Shown one piece after another: positions 1-8,562 of a DNA stretch of 64,000 nucleotides. The DNA comes from Acidovorax radicis (GTDB taxonomy: Bacteria > Pseudomonadota > Gammaproteobacteria > Burkholderiales > Burkholderiaceae_C): the NCBI RefSeq assembly GCF_020510705.1, contig NZ_CP075184.1, positions 4,278,001 through 4,342,000 of the forward strand. The letters run 5' to 3'. A program made the translations under genes and the position numbers. The number at the start of each line of letters is the position of its first letter. Positions within the stretch are counted from its first letter, which is position 1. The notes under the pieces are model-generated. The model made no database searches. It worked only from the letters and a program-made list of their open reading frames with translations, and was not told the DNA's origin.

Positions 1-1
1 T

Positions 2-886
2 GAACTGCTGGAGCGCAGCGGCCACGCCGCGTCTGCCATCCGAGCCATTGGCGCCCATGGCCAGACAGTGCGGCACCGACCCCAGGAATTTGACGGAACA
101 GGCTACACGCTACAACTGGGCAATCCTGCCCTGCTTGCGGAAATAACGCGCATTGCGGTGGTCGCCGACTTGCGCAGCCGCGACGTGGCAGCCGGGGGCC
201 AGGGGGCCCCGCTGGTGCCAGCGTTTCACCAAGGCATTTTCGGCCGCACCGGTGAAACCGTTCTGGTGCTGAACATCGGCGGTATCTCCAACCTCAGCGT
301 TCTGGGCGCGGACGATAGCGTCATCGGGTTTGACTGCGGGCCCGGCAACGCATTGATGGACTACTGGTGTCAACGCCATACCGGGCACGCGTTTGACGCT
401 GCCGGCGCCTGGGCCGCATCGGGGCAGGTGTTGCCTGACTTGCTGGGGGCATTGATGCAAGAGCCCTTCTTGCAAAAGACGCCCCCCAAAAGTACGGGCC
501 GCGATCTGTTCAACCCGGCCTGGCTGGAGACTCATCTGCAGCGCTTTGCACATGCGGCGCCGGTTGACGTGCAAGCGACATTGACAGAATTCACCGTTAG
601 CGCTTGCTGCAATTGCGCAAATAGCTATAAAAACAATAGCAAAACATTGGCAGTATGTGGCGGTGGCGCACTCAACACCCATCTCATGACGCGCCTTCAG
701 CTCGCCTGCCGCGACCTGCAGGTGGTGCCCACGGATGCGCTGGGCCTGCCCGCAATGCAGGTAGAAGCAGCCGCTTTTGCATGGCTGGCCCGACAGACGT
801 TACACGCAGCGCCTGGTAACCTGGCCAGTGTGACCGGCGCAGTCGGCCAGCGGGTGCTGGGTGCCGTGTACCCGGCCTGCCCCTGA
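2..886 (+). CDS. anmK: Anhydro-N-acetylmuramic acid kinase, 3' part (5' end lies outside the window)
   Basis: This is the C-terminal 294 residues of AnmK, which phosphorylates and opens 1,6-anhydro-N-acetylmuramic acid in cytoplasmic peptidoglycan recycling. The frame is open from the first base of the window, and family members are about 360-370 residues, so some 70-75 residues are missing upstream. Family motifs are visible: GAHGQTVRH at the left edge, NIGGISNLS, the sugar-kinase motif GFDCGPGNALMD and the late VCGGGALN loop. A copy of the dispersed repeat (598-640) is read through just before VCGGG, giving an odd Cys/Asn/Ser-rich stretch (CCNCANSYKNNS) that I would not expect in AnmK. The gene converges on the MFS gene with a 38-base gap. 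Confidence 0.93.
   Translation, partial: ELLERSGHAASAIRAIGAHGQTVRHRPQEFDGTGYTLQLGNPALLAEITRIAVVADLRSRDVAAGGQGAPLVPAFHQGIFGRTGETVLVLNIGGISNLSVLGADDSVIGFDCGPGNALMDYWCQRHTGHAFDAAGAWAASGQVLPDLLGALMQEPFLQKTPPKSTGRDLFNPAWLETHLQRFAHAAPVDVQATLTEFTVSACCNCANSYKNNSKTLAVCGGGALNTHLMTRLQLACRDLQVVPTDALGLPAMQVEAAAFAWLARQTLHAAPGNLASVTGAVGQRVLGAVYPACP
598..640 (+). repeat. Dispersed palindromic repeat, copy A (inside anmK)
   Basis: The stretch has the layout TAGCGCTT...GCGCAA...TAGCTAT followed by A-rich sequence. This matches the repeat found in cleaner form at 11001-11050, 60981-61032 and 62884-62948. It is diverged and translated in frame in anmK, between the helix before the CGGG loop and the loop itself. 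Confidence 0.55.
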
Positions 887-924
887 CCGAAGGACGCGCG
901 CCTGGCGACTACGCCCTGGTGCCG

Positions 925-2349
925 TTAGCCCGGTTCGCGGGCCTCCACCGCCGCCTCGGCGGCATGGCGCGAGCGGTCTTGCGGTGACAGCTGCCAAAAG
1001 ATACCTGCAGATGCCACGGTGATGAGCCCCATGCAGGCGAAGGTGGCCTGGAACGCTGGCAGTGTTTGTAACCCCGCCCCCGCAGCTTGAAAGAACTCGG
1101 TGAACGCAGCCAGCACGGCACCAGCGGCGGCCACCCCCATGCCCATCGCCACCATCTGCACCATGGACAACAAGCTGTTGCCGCTGCTGGCCATGGCGTG
1201 CTCCAGGTCCTTGAGGGTGACGGTGTTCATGGCGGTGAATTGCAGTGAGTTCACGGCGCCAAACACGGCCAGTTGCACAACATGCACCCACAGCGGCTGC
1301 GTGGGCGCCGCCAGCCCGAAGCTGGCCATGGTCACGCCCACCAGCAGCGTGTTGCCCACGAGCACTTGGCGGTAACCAAAGCGGGTGATCAGCGTGGTGG
1401 TGAACCGCTTCATCGACATGCCCGCTGTGGCGACCGGCAGCATCATCATCCCCGCCTGCATTGGCGAGTAGCCCATGGTGACCTGCAGCAGCAGTGGGAT
1501 CAAGAACGGCATGCACGCGCTGCCCAGTCTGGCAAAAAGATTACCCAGCAAACCAATGCGCAAGGTGTCGATAGAGAACAGCCGCGGGGAAAACAACGGG
1601 TCAGGCTTGCGGGCTGCGTGCAACCAATAGGCAACGAGGCTGGCCAGCCCGAAAATCATGAGCACCAACACGCTGGCCTGCCGCAACCCCAGGCTGGCCA
1701 GCCCATCCAGCGCCAGTGACAAGGCCACCATGCCGAAGGCCAGCATCAGGTAGCCTGCCATGTCAAAGCGCGAGACCATGGGCACCGGCTCGCCCGGCAT
1801 GTGGCGCAAGGTGGCCACGCAGCCTATCAGCCCTACCGGCACGTTGATGAGAAAAATCCAGTGCCACGACGCCGCCTCCACGAGCCACCCACCCAGGGTT
1901 GGCCCCAGCAGCGGGCCAATGAGCCCCGGAATGGCCACAAAACTCATCGCCCGCAAGAACTTCTCGCGTGGGAAAGTCCGCAGCACCACCAACCGCCCCA
2001 CAGGCAGCAAAAGCGCACCACCCGCCCCCTGCACCACCCTCGCGGCCACCAGTTGAGAAAGACTCTGCGAAAACGCGCAACACACCGACCCCGCCACAAA
2101 AAGCAGGATGGCGCAAAGGTAGACACGGCGCGCCCCAAAACGGTCTGCGACCCAACCAGAGGCGGGGATCAGCATCGCCATCGCCAGCGAATACGCCACC
2201 ACCACAGACTGCATGCGTAGCGGGCTTTCGCCCAGGCTCTTCGCCATGGCCGGCAACGCGGTGTTGACGATGGTCGCGTCCAGCGTCTGCATGAAGAAGC
2301 CGACGGCTACGAGCCATAAAAGCACTTTGGGGGATGATTGCTGCGACAT
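925..2349 (-). CDS. MFS multidrug exporter, DHA2 (EmrB/QacA, MdtD-like) family
   Basis: This 474-residue polytopic inner-membrane protein is predicted to be a proton-coupled drug exporter. It opens with the family signature LDATIVNTALPAMAKSLGES in the first membrane segment, followed by the loop GWVADRFGARRVY (MFS motif A) and GPLLGPTLGGWL (antiporter motif C) in segment 5. Length and these motifs match MdtD-type DHA2 proteins with 13-14 membrane segments. The ATG at 2349 is preferred over an upstream TTG at 2370, because MSQQSS leads straight into the first hydrophobic segment. No regulator or membrane-fusion partner is adjacent, so substrate cannot be inferred. Confidence 0.88.
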   Translation of the reverse strand: MSQQSSPKVLLWLVAVGFFMQTLDATIVNTALPAMAKSLGESPLRMQSVVVAYSLAMAMLIPASGWVADRFGARRVYLCAILLFVAGSVCCAFSQSLSQLVAARVVQGAGGALLLPVGRLVVLRTFPREKFLRAMSFVAIPGLIGPLLGPTLGGWLVEAASWHWIFLINVPVGLIGCVATLRHMPGEPVPMVSRFDMAGYLMLAFGMVALSLALDGLASLGLRQASVLVLMIFGLASLVAYWLHAARKPDPLFSPRLFSIDTLRIGLLGNLFARLGSACMPFLIPLLLQVTMGYSPMQAGMMMLPVATAGMSMKRFTTTLITRFGYRQVLVGNTLLVGVTMASFGLAAPTQPLWVHVVQLAVFGAVNSLQFTAMNTVTLKDLEHAMASSGNSLLSMVQMVAMGMGVAAAGAVLAAFTEFFQAAGAGLQTLPAFQATFACMGLITVASAGIFWQLSPQDRSRHAAEAAVEAREPG

Positions 2350-2478
2350 GGTGCTGGGCAACGCCTTCAAAACAAAACCAGCCTCAAACCGGCCTGCCGC
2401 GCAGGGTGTCAGGGCCCACGCGGCCCACCCAGGGCATATCGACAGTCAAGGGCCGTTTTCAGGACCCCAAGTCCCAAT

Positions 2479-2505
2479 GAAAAGCCGCCCAGAGGCGGCT
2501 TGATT
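2479..2505 (-). terminator. Rho-independent terminator of erpA
   Basis: Arms AAGCCGCC (2482-2489) and GGCGGCTT (2494-2501) are perfect complements with a 4-nt loop. On the minus strand the hairpin is followed by TTTCATT. It lies about 55 bases beyond the erpA stop and before the MFS gene, so it separates the two. Confidence 0.75.
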
Positions 2506-2558
2506 CATTCGGTATCGCGCAAGCAGTCTGGCAAACTGCCTGCGCCGCGTGACACGGA

Positions 2559-2921
2559 TCAGGAGAAGCTGGAACCGCAGCCACACGTGGTGGTGGCATT
2601 CGGGTTTTTAATCACAAACTGCGCGCCCTGCAGATCTTCTTTGTAATCAATCTCTGCGCCCACCAGATACTGGTAGCTCATGGCATCGATCAACAGAGAC
2701 ACCCCATTTTTGGACATGATGGTGTCGTCTTCGTTGGTGATTTCATCAAACGTGAAACCATACTGAAACCCTGAGCAGCCACCGCCCTGCACAAATACAC
2801 GCAGTTTCAGATCAGGGTTGCCCTCTTCGGCAATCAGGTCCGCCACCTTGGCCGCCGCGCTGTCGGTAAACAGAATGGGGGCAGGCATTTCGGTCTGGAT
2901 GTTTTCGGCAACAGCGCTCAT
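2559..2921 (-). CDS. erpA: Iron-sulfur cluster insertion protein ErpA
   Basis: This 120-residue A-type carrier delivers Fe-S clusters to apo-proteins in the cytoplasm. The family signature is complete: [13 protein letters not shown] supplies the first cysteine and [10 protein letters not shown] at the C-terminus the other two. Full length and the acidic N-terminal extension fit betaproteobacterial ErpA better than IscA or SufA, and no isc or suf genes are adjacent. The ATG at 2921 has GGAG 8 bases upstream. A perfect 10-bp inverted repeat lies just upstream (2939-2967). Confidence 0.95.
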   Translation of the reverse strand: MSAVAENIQTEMPAPILFTDSAAAKVADLIAEEGNPDLKLRVFVQGGGCSGFQYGFTFDEITNEDDTIMSKNGVSLLIDAMSYQYLVGAEIDYKEDLQGAQFVIKNPNATTTCGCGSSFS

Positions 2922-2938
2922 GAGGTACTCCGGGTTCA

Positions 2939-2967
2939 GGGTTTGCAGGGAATACTACTGCAAACCC
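2939..2967. repeat. Perfect 10-bp inverted repeat upstream of erpA
   Basis: Arms GGGTTTGCAG (2939-2948) and CTGCAAACCC (2958-2967) are exact complements around a 9-nt spacer. The element lies between the bactofilin stop and the erpA start, 17 bases from the erpA ATG. It has no T-run on either side, so an intrinsic terminator is not supported. It may be an operator, an RNA processing hairpin, or a structure affecting erpA translation. Confidence 0.6.
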
Positions 2968-2981
2968 GTCGGGAATTCGGT

Positions 2982-3380
2982 TCACTGGCTGTTTGACGCT
3001 AACTTGAGTGGGGGCTTTTCACCGATCAGCACGGTGGTGGGAATCATTTGTCCCGCTATCGTGGCGCCTTGATGCATTTCAAGCGCCTTGTAGTGCACGT
3101 TGCCGGTGATCTGCGCCTTGGGCTGCAACTCCAGAAGCTCGCCAGCGTGTACCGGCCCCAGCACCTGCCCATTGATGATGACATGGTCAGCATGCACGGC
3201 CCCTTCAACACGGGCCGTTTCGGAGATCACAAGAATGCTGGGCTGCCCGGCGCTGGCGCGGATATCCCCCACCACGTCGCCGTCGATGCGCATGCCTTCG
3301 CCAAAGTGCACATTGCCTTCAATTTTTGTGCCCTGCGCTACCAGGCTTTTGATGGGCGGCTGCTTTTTACGCGAAAACAT
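2982..3380 (-). CDS. Bactofilin (polymer-forming cytoskeletal protein)
   Basis: The 132-residue protein has the bactofilin core of short beta-helix repeats: GTKIEGNVHF, DGDVVGDIRA, ARVEGAVHAD, GQVLGPVHAG and AQITGNVHYK follow one another at about 17-residue spacing. The tails are short and there is no membrane segment. Bactofilins self-assemble without nucleotide and scaffold cell-wall or polar machinery. The start is the ATG at 3380 (MFSRKKQ), which has AAGGAC 9 bases upstream; a frame extending to 3461 lacks a comparable site. It is downstream of a coiled-coil membrane protein and upstream of erpA, all co-directional. That order suggests a unit but does not show a shared role. Confidence 0.92.
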   Translation of the reverse strand: MFSRKKQPPIKSLVAQGTKIEGNVHFGEGMRIDGDVVGDIRASAGQPSILVISETARVEGAVHADHVIINGQVLGPVHAGELLELQPKAQITGNVHYKALEMHQGATIAGQMIPTTVLIGEKPPLKLASNSQ

Positions 3381-3518
3381 GGGCAAAAGTCCTTGAAAAC
3401 ATGGATCCCGCGGGCGGGCATGTGAGAGGGGTAAAAAGGCTTTGTGCGGCCAGATCCGCATGAAAAAGCCCCGGATCTAGTGGGTGCCACCTTGGCAAGA
3501 CGAGCACCCATCGCCGAC

Positions 3519-4247
3519 TCACGGAGAAGCCGGCGACTGGTCGACGGGCATGACTTGCATGGCGCGAATGGCAGTGCCATCCATCACGCGTGCAGTGACG
3601 GTTTTTACCACGGTGTCCGCCGCCAAATCGACGACGCCCTCGATACGGCGGTATTGTTTGACCTGAACCGGGTGCCCCTGGGGTGGCTGGGTCTGAGTCC
3701 AGGGCTTGCCATTTCGGGTGCCTGCCAGTACCAACTCCAGCCGCCCATTGAATTCAGGCGCATTGCGGATGGCCTGGATGAGCAATACCTGCCACCGCAA
3801 CTGCATGCCCCCTACCACTTCGGCCTGCAGCGCGCGAATCGCCAGGCCATCCGTCTTCGCTGCGGGAATCAGTTTTTCAAAAAAACCAAGGTCTTCACGC
3901 AGGGTCTGATTTTCGGCCTCAAGCTGGCGCACCTGGGTGAGCAAGCTTTCCTTGGCGGCACGCTCGGTCACCAACAAACCCTCAGACGTCAGCGCTACGG
4001 TTTGCCTCTCCTGCGCGGAATCCCGCAATTGTGTGACCTCGGCCTTCAGCTTGAGCAACTCGTCATGTGAAGCCGTGTCGAGCCCCGCAATGGATTTACC
4101 AAACTCAAACGCCCAGAGTGCAACGGCGGCGCAAAAGCCCAACACCACCGCCAATGCCAGCCAGCGAAAAGGCCATGGCAACGCACTGCGAATGGCAACC
4201 CGAGGGGCAGTAATAGTCAGCCGACGGCGAAGGAGACGAAAACGCAT
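3519..4247 (-). CDS. Membrane-anchored coiled-coil protein (possibly DUF6776)
   Basis: The 242-residue protein has a basic N-terminus (MRFRLLRRRL), one membrane segment around residues 28-48 (LALAVVLGFCAAVALWAF), and a heptad-rich coiled coil at about 62-110 (ELLKLKAEVTQL, VRQLEAENQTLRED). A globular beta-rich C-terminal domain follows. This resembles small envelope proteins often found next to bactofilin in Burkholderiales, and the DUF6776 label is from memory and tentative. The start at 4247 is preferred because the upstream extension runs through the terminator of rpsI. Adjacency to bactofilin suggests it could be a membrane partner. Confidence 0.7.
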   Translation of the reverse strand: MRFRLLRRRLTITAPRVAIRSALPWPFRWLALAVVLGFCAAVALWAFEFGKSIAGLDTASHDELLKLKAEVTQLRDSAQERQTVALTSEGLLVTERAAKESLLTQVRQLEAENQTLREDLGFFEKLIPAAKTDGLAIRALQAEVVGGMQLRWQVLLIQAIRNAPEFNGRLELVLAGTRNGKPWTQTQPPQGHPVQVKQYRRIEGVVDLAADTVVKTVTARVMDGTAIRAMQVMPVDQSPASP

Positions 4248-4306
4248 TGAGTCAGAACAGTGCAGGCGCGCGCCGCCCGCTGAAAACAAAAGAGCGCACC
4301 ATAAAC

Positions 4307-4333
4307 GAAAAAACCGCCCGAAGGCGGTTTTTC
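4307..4333. terminator. Terminator of rplM-rpsI
   Basis: ACCGCC and GGCGGT pair around a CGAA-type loop, flanked by AAAAAA on the left and TTTTT on the right, so the structure could work in both directions. It lies about 70 bases beyond the rpsI stop and just upstream of the next minus-strand gene. Confidence 0.85.
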
Positions 4334-4403
4334 TCTGTAAAGCAGTCCGAGGAATACTTTGCAGTGGATGTTGCACAAGGCAACATCCGGACAGCTCCAA
4401 AGC

Positions 4404-4796
4404 TTAACGCTTGGAAAACTGCTTGGCGCGGCGTGCAGAGTGCAGACCGACCTTTTTACGTTCAACTTCACGGGCATCACGCGTCACGAAGCCGGCTTGG
4501 CTCAGGACGGGCTTGAGCGTTGCGTCGTAGTCGATTAGCGCACGGGTGATACCGTGACGGGCAGCACCCGCCTGGCCGGATTCACCACCACCGTGCACGT
4601 TGATCATCACGTCGAAGGTCTCGGCGTGGTTGGTCAGCATGAGCGGTTGCTTGGCAATCATGATCGAGGTTTCGCGGCCGAAGTAGGACTGGATGTCCTT
4701 GCCGTTCACCATGATCTTGCCGGAGCCTTTTTTCAGAAACACGCGGGCGACGCTGGACTTGCGACGGCCGGTGCCATTGTTCCATTCACCAATCAT
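4404..4796 (-). CDS. rpsI: 30S ribosomal protein S9
   Basis: The 130-residue protein is full-length S9. It begins [13 protein letters not shown], has the family stretches KIMVNGKDI and [15 protein letters not shown], and ends with the conserved basic tail [17 protein letters not shown], whose terminal KR reaches the ribosomal P-site. It follows rplM after 11 bases, the usual rplM-rpsI order, and the pair ends in a strong terminator at 4307-4333. Confidence 0.98.
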   Translation of the reverse strand: MIGEWNNGTGRRKSSVARVFLKKGSGKIMVNGKDIQSYFGRETSIMIAKQPLMLTNHAETFDVMINVHGGGESGQAGAARHGITRALIDYDATLKPVLSQAGFVTRDAREVERKKVGLHSARRAKQFSKR

Positions 4797-4807
4797 CTCA
4801 AGGCTCC

Positions 4808-5239
4808 TTAGATTTCCAGCACTTTGGGCTGCTGGGCGGTGTGGGGATGCTCTGCACCACCGTACACCTTGAGTTTCTTGATCATCGCGTAGCCGAGGGG
4901 GCCCTTGGGCAGCATGCCCTTGACGGCCTTTTCCAGCGCGCGGCCGGGGTGCTTGGCTTGCATGTCGCGGAAGTTCGTGGCCGTGATACCGCCGGGATAA
5001 CCCGAGTGGCGGTAATACACCTTGTCCAGGGACTTGGTGCCGGTGACCTTGAGCTGGGCGGCGTTGATGATGACGATGAAGTCACCAGTGTCGACGTGAG
5101 GCGTGTAAATGGCCTTGTGTTTGCCGCGCAAACGGAGAGCAACTTCGCTGGCTACTCGTCCGAGGACCTTGTCGGTCGCGTCAATCACAAACCACTCGTG
5201 CACGACCTCAGCGGGCTTAGCGCTGAAAGTTGTAGTCAT
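4808..5239 (-). CDS. rplM: 50S ribosomal protein L13
   Basis: The protein is 143 residues long from the ATG at 5239 ([12 protein letters not shown]). L13 signatures present are [35 protein letters not shown] and the [10 protein letters not shown] loop. An in-frame extension upstream to 5281 exists but does not match the family start and lies in the leader. A promoter is visible at 5363-5392, giving a leader of about 115 bases. Confidence 0.98.
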   Translation of the reverse strand: MTTTFSAKPAEVVHEWFVIDATDKVLGRVASEVALRLRGKHKAIYTPHVDTGDFIVIINAAQLKVTGTKSLDKVYYRHSGYPGGITATNFRDMQAKHPGRALEKAVKGMLPKGPLGYAMIKKLKVYGGAEHPHTAQQPKVLEI

Positions 5240-5362
5240 GAGTTTTCTCTTATGAAGAGGGTTTGGCGGGTCCTTTTCCACGGTCGGTGCTTCTCTGAAG
5301 GAAGCCTCTTAGGTGGGAGTCAATCTTCGCCGCGGGACCACAAAAGCGCTGCGAAGCCCGCG

Positions 5363-5392
5363 ATTATACGAATTTGTTGATATCGAACGCAA
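5363..5392 (-). promoter_or_regulatory. Sigma-70 promoter for rplM-rpsI
   Basis: On the minus strand TTGCGT (5387-5392) is followed after 18 bases by a perfect TATAAT (5363-5368). The -10 box is about 125 bases upstream of the rplM ATG. The AT-rich patch stands out in otherwise GC-rich DNA. Confidence 0.75.
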
Positions 5393-5442
5393 GCTGCGCA
5401 CTGGCGTTAAGCGAGCAGGCGCTTGCAATTCACGTACACCAC

Positions 5443-7419
5443 TCAGTTGGAACTCTGGCGACGACGCTGCTCTTCGGCTTCATAGCGGCGGCGGTTTTCC
5501 ACACAGATGGCCTGCCCGGCCTGAGCAGGCTTCTGGCACTCCTGGTAAATACACATGGGGCGCGCAAAAAAATTGGAATCGGCACAGACGTCTTGCGGCG
5601 ACGGCACCCGCGCAGCCACGGGCTTGGGCTTGGGCGGAGTGACGATGGGCGGCGGCGCAGGGATAGGCTCCTCGTGGACAACGATCGGCGTGGAAATCGG
5701 CTCGGGGGCTGCGCGTTTGGCCGAACGGCTCGCCGCACGCGGCTGGGGCGCAGCGACAAACGCAGGGACTGGCGCCGATGCGGCGGAGACAACAGCGCTG
5801 GCACCGTCAGAGGCGAGCGGTGGCACCACATTGGCACCGCCCGCGACATCCGCAACGGGAACAATGCCCCCCGCAATGCCCGGATCGGCAGGCGCGGCCT
5901 CTGCGACAATAGGCGTCGACGGCCGCTCGGCCATCTCTGTGATGATCTCATCGCGCGCAGGCTTACCCCGCTGAGACCACCTCACGCCCGCAGCTACCAC
6001 AACCACCGCCAGGACTGCGACAGCGAGTCCCGCCCAAACCGGAGTTCTCCGCGCGGTTTTAGGAATCTTGCCCGCCCCGCGCGCGGCCGCCCGCACCGTG
6101 TCGGCCTCCAAGGCGTGAGGGCGTGGCTCGACGGAAGGCCTGCCGCCCGCGTCGGATCTCCAGTTATTCACCAACTCGTCGTAACGCGAGTCGTCGACTG
6201 CGACGGTATCGCCCGCATCGATGAAAACGGTATCGCCAGGGTCAGACACCACTGTGTCTGGCCCATCCAGCATGACCGTATCGCCGCCAGACTCGTCCGC
6301 AGCGGGGACTTTATCAGCGCTCTGCACCCGTTGCGCTTGGGCATGGATATCGGCCACGATACCCGGCGCCGAGGTCACGTCGACGGTGGGGATAAGCAAC
6401 CCGGGCCCGGGTTGATCGGCGGGTTCGACCCAGATATCGCCCAACTCGGCCCTGAAATCAAAATGCTGGACTTCGTCGGGTGCCGAAGTCATCTCCATGG
6501 ACTGCAGGAACGCATCGATGTTTTGCGGACGGTCCTCGGGGCGCAACGCCAGCGACTGTGATATCGCGGCCACAAAGGGGGCCGAATATTCCACGCCGAA
6601 CTGTCGTTTGACAGTCCTTGCGATGCGCGAGAACGACACCATGCGGTCACGAATGGAGCGCAGCGTCGCAGGCAAGGGGGTGTCATTGGTCAGGCAACCG
6701 TGGATCACGGCGGCCAGTGAATACAGGTCGCTCCATGGCCCTTGCCGCAGATCTTCATCATCCTCGGAATACTGCTCGATGGGCGCGTAGTTCACCTTGA
6801 GAACCGCCGTGTGTTTACGGTCCTGGTCGTTGATCGCATGGCGCGCCGCCCCCAGATCCAGCAGCACCGGGGGCCCGTTGTCCTGCAGAAAAATGTTGTC
6901 AGGTGATATGTCGCGATGCAGCGTGTTCCCCTCGTGCAACACGCGCAAGGCTCCCAGCACCGACCACAACAATTTGCGTAACCAGATTTCAGGCGGTGGC
7001 GTGCGCATTTGCATCCGTGCCTGCTTGAGGGTCATGCCGCTGTATAGCGGCATGACCATATACGCGGTGTTGTTCGCCTCCCAGAAACGAAACACCTTGA
7101 CCAGCGACGGGTGATCAAACTGCGCCAGCAAACGCGCCTCGCCCACGAACGAAGCGAGTCCGGCGTGAAATGTTTGCTGGTCGGAGAACGACCGCACCCA
7201 AAGCGACTGCCCTTCTGCTCGGCCGGCCAACGCCGCAGGCATGTACTCCTTGATGGCCACCGCGCGATGCAGTGAATGGTCAAACGCTTTGTAGACCATG
7301 CCAAAACCACCCACGCCCAAAAGCGCAAGAATCTCGAACTCGGCCAAGCGGGAGCCGGGTGGCAGCGCGTCGACGTGGCTGACACCACTGGCAGGGGCTG
7401 GGGCGGCGCTTTCGGTCAT
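5443..7419 (-). CDS. Membrane Ser/Thr protein kinase (Hanks type) with repeated DTV linker motifs
   Basis: This 658-residue protein has an N-terminal kinase domain (about 25-320), a linker, a membrane segment near 455-475 (WAGLAVAVLAVVVVAAGV), and a Pro/Ala-rich outer part ending in a Cys-containing patch (CADSNFFARPMC, IYQECQKPA). Kinase motifs are the glycine loop LGVGGFGMVY, AIKEY for the ATP-binding lysine, and HRDISPDN for the catalytic loop. The metal-binding motif reads DLG rather than DFG, which occurs in some active bacterial kinases. The linker (about 378-409) repeats [GP]DTV four times, each with acidic residues nearby, and a fifth DTV follows. These may be autophosphorylation or FHA-docking sites, which is inference. 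The start is ATG 7419, since the codon at 7425 is TTG. Confidence 0.87.
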   Translation of the reverse strand: MTESAAPAPASGVSHVDALPPGSRLAEFEILALLGVGGFGMVYKAFDHSLHRAVAIKEYMPAALAGRAEGQSLWVRSFSDQQTFHAGLASFVGEARLLAQFDHPSLVKVFRFWEANNTAYMVMPLYSGMTLKQARMQMRTPPPEIWLRKLLWSVLGALRVLHEGNTLHRDISPDNIFLQDNGPPVLLDLGAARHAINDQDRKHTAVLKVNYAPIEQYSEDDEDLRQGPWSDLYSLAAVIHGCLTNDTPLPATLRSIRDRMVSFSRIARTVKRQFGVEYSAPFVAAISQSLALRPEDRPQNIDAFLQSMEMTSAPDEVQHFDFRAELGDIWVEPADQPGPGLLIPTVDVTSAPGIVADIHAQAQRVQSADKVPAADESGGDTVMLDGPDTVVSDPGDTVFIDAGDTVAVDDSRYDELVNNWRSDAGGRPSVEPRPHALEADTVRAAARGAGKIPKTARRTPVWAGLAVAVLAVVVVAAGVRWSQRGKPARDEIITEMAERPSTPIVAEAAPADPGIAGGIVPVADVAGGANVVPPLASDGASAVVSAASAPVPAFVAAPQPRAASRSAKRAAPEPISTPIVVHEEPIPAPPPIVTPPKPKPVAARVPSPQDVCADSNFFARPMCIYQECQKPAQAGQAICVENRRRYEAEEQRRRQSSN

Positions 7420-7657
7420 GGTCAAGATAGTTGGCGGGCTTGCGGCATCAAGGGTAAATCAAAAATACACGGCGGGCGCCTAAGCCGCTGCGGGCACCAT
7501 CATGAAGCATGGTCCACGGGATATCGCAACAAAAGGATTCCTGTATGCCAAAAACATCACGCACGTGGCCATCCTGCACTCCGGCAGGTGTCGATTGTGC
7601 CGCGACCCGAAAGCACCCTGGATGAGATCTGCAGGCGCAATCGTTACCATTGGGGCC

Positions 7658-8545
7658 ATGTTCAGTTATCGCCACGCCTTCCACGCAGGCAACCACGCCG
7701 ATGTGCTCAAGCACACGGTCCTGATTGCCACCTTGCAACATCTCATCGAAAAAGACGCGGCCTTGACCGTGCTGGACACCCATGCCGGCGCGGGCTTGTA
7801 CCGGCTCGATGGTGACTATGCGAGCACCAGCGGCGAGGCCGCCGACGGCATCGTCCGCCTCTTTGCGCCGACGGTTCCAGCACTTGAGCCGGCGCTCCAA
7901 AGCTATGTAGAGATGGTGACTGCCTTCAACCAGGGCAAAACGCTACGGGTGTACCCCGGCTCGCCGTTCATCACGCAGCGCCTGCTGCGCGAGCAAGACA
8001 AGCTCAAGCTTTTTGAGCTGCACCCTACTGACTTGCGGGCCCTGGCCGGCAACGTGGCCCAGCTGCAGGCGGGCCGACAAGTGGCTGTGTTGCACGAAGA
8101 CGGCTTTGAGGGCATCAAAAAGTTTCTGCCCCCACCAGCCCGGCGCGCTTTGGTGCTATGCGATCCCAGCTATGAAATCAAGAGCGACTACGGCAAGGTG
8201 CTGGATTTGGCGGCCGATTCGCTCAAGCGCTTTGCCACGGGCACCTACGCGTTCTGGTACCCGATCATCCCCCGCCCCGAAGCGCACGACCTGCCCCGGC
8301 GCCTGAAGACGCTGGCCACCAAAGCGGGCAAAAGCTGGTTGCATGCAACGCTGACGGTCAAGTCCAGCAAACTCACGGAGACGGCAGCCGGTGATGTCAA
8401 GCGCCCGGGCCTGCCGGCCAGTGGCATGTTCATCATCAACCCACCCTTCACGCTGAAGGCAGCCCTGAAAACAGCCTTGCCACAGATGGCGGAGCTGCTG
8501 GCGCAAGACAAACACGCCACCCACACGCTCGAATCGGGCGGCTGA
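7658..8545 (+). CDS. rlmJ: 23S rRNA (adenine(2030)-N6)-methyltransferase RlmJ
   Basis: The 295-residue SAM-dependent enzyme methylates A2030 of 23S rRNA. It starts at the family N-terminus MFSYRHAFHAGNHADVLKH, then LDTHAGAGLYRL (SAM site), LCDPSYEIKSDY (the DPPY-type catalytic motif, here DPSY) and the late GMFIINPPF. A longer frame from 7502 adds sequence that does not resemble the family. The gene is divergent from the kinase, with about 240 bases between them, and stands alone on the plus strand. Confidence 0.95.
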   Translation: MFSYRHAFHAGNHADVLKHTVLIATLQHLIEKDAALTVLDTHAGAGLYRLDGDYASTSGEAADGIVRLFAPTVPALEPALQSYVEMVTAFNQGKTLRVYPGSPFITQRLLREQDKLKLFELHPTDLRALAGNVAQLQAGRQVAVLHEDGFEGIKKFLPPPARRALVLCDPSYEIKSDYGKVLDLAADSLKRFATGTYAFWYPIIPRPEAHDLPRRLKTLATKAGKSWLHATLTVKSSKLTETAAGDVKRPGLPASGMFIINPPFTLKAALKTALPQMAELLAQDKHATHTLESGG

Positions 8546-8562
8546 GCGGCCTGAGACCGTGC

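Noticed and set aside
5374..6561. Plus-strand open frame opposite the Ser/Thr kinase C-terminal half
   Set aside because: Arg-rich shadow frame; the minus-strand kinase has clear domains and codon use.
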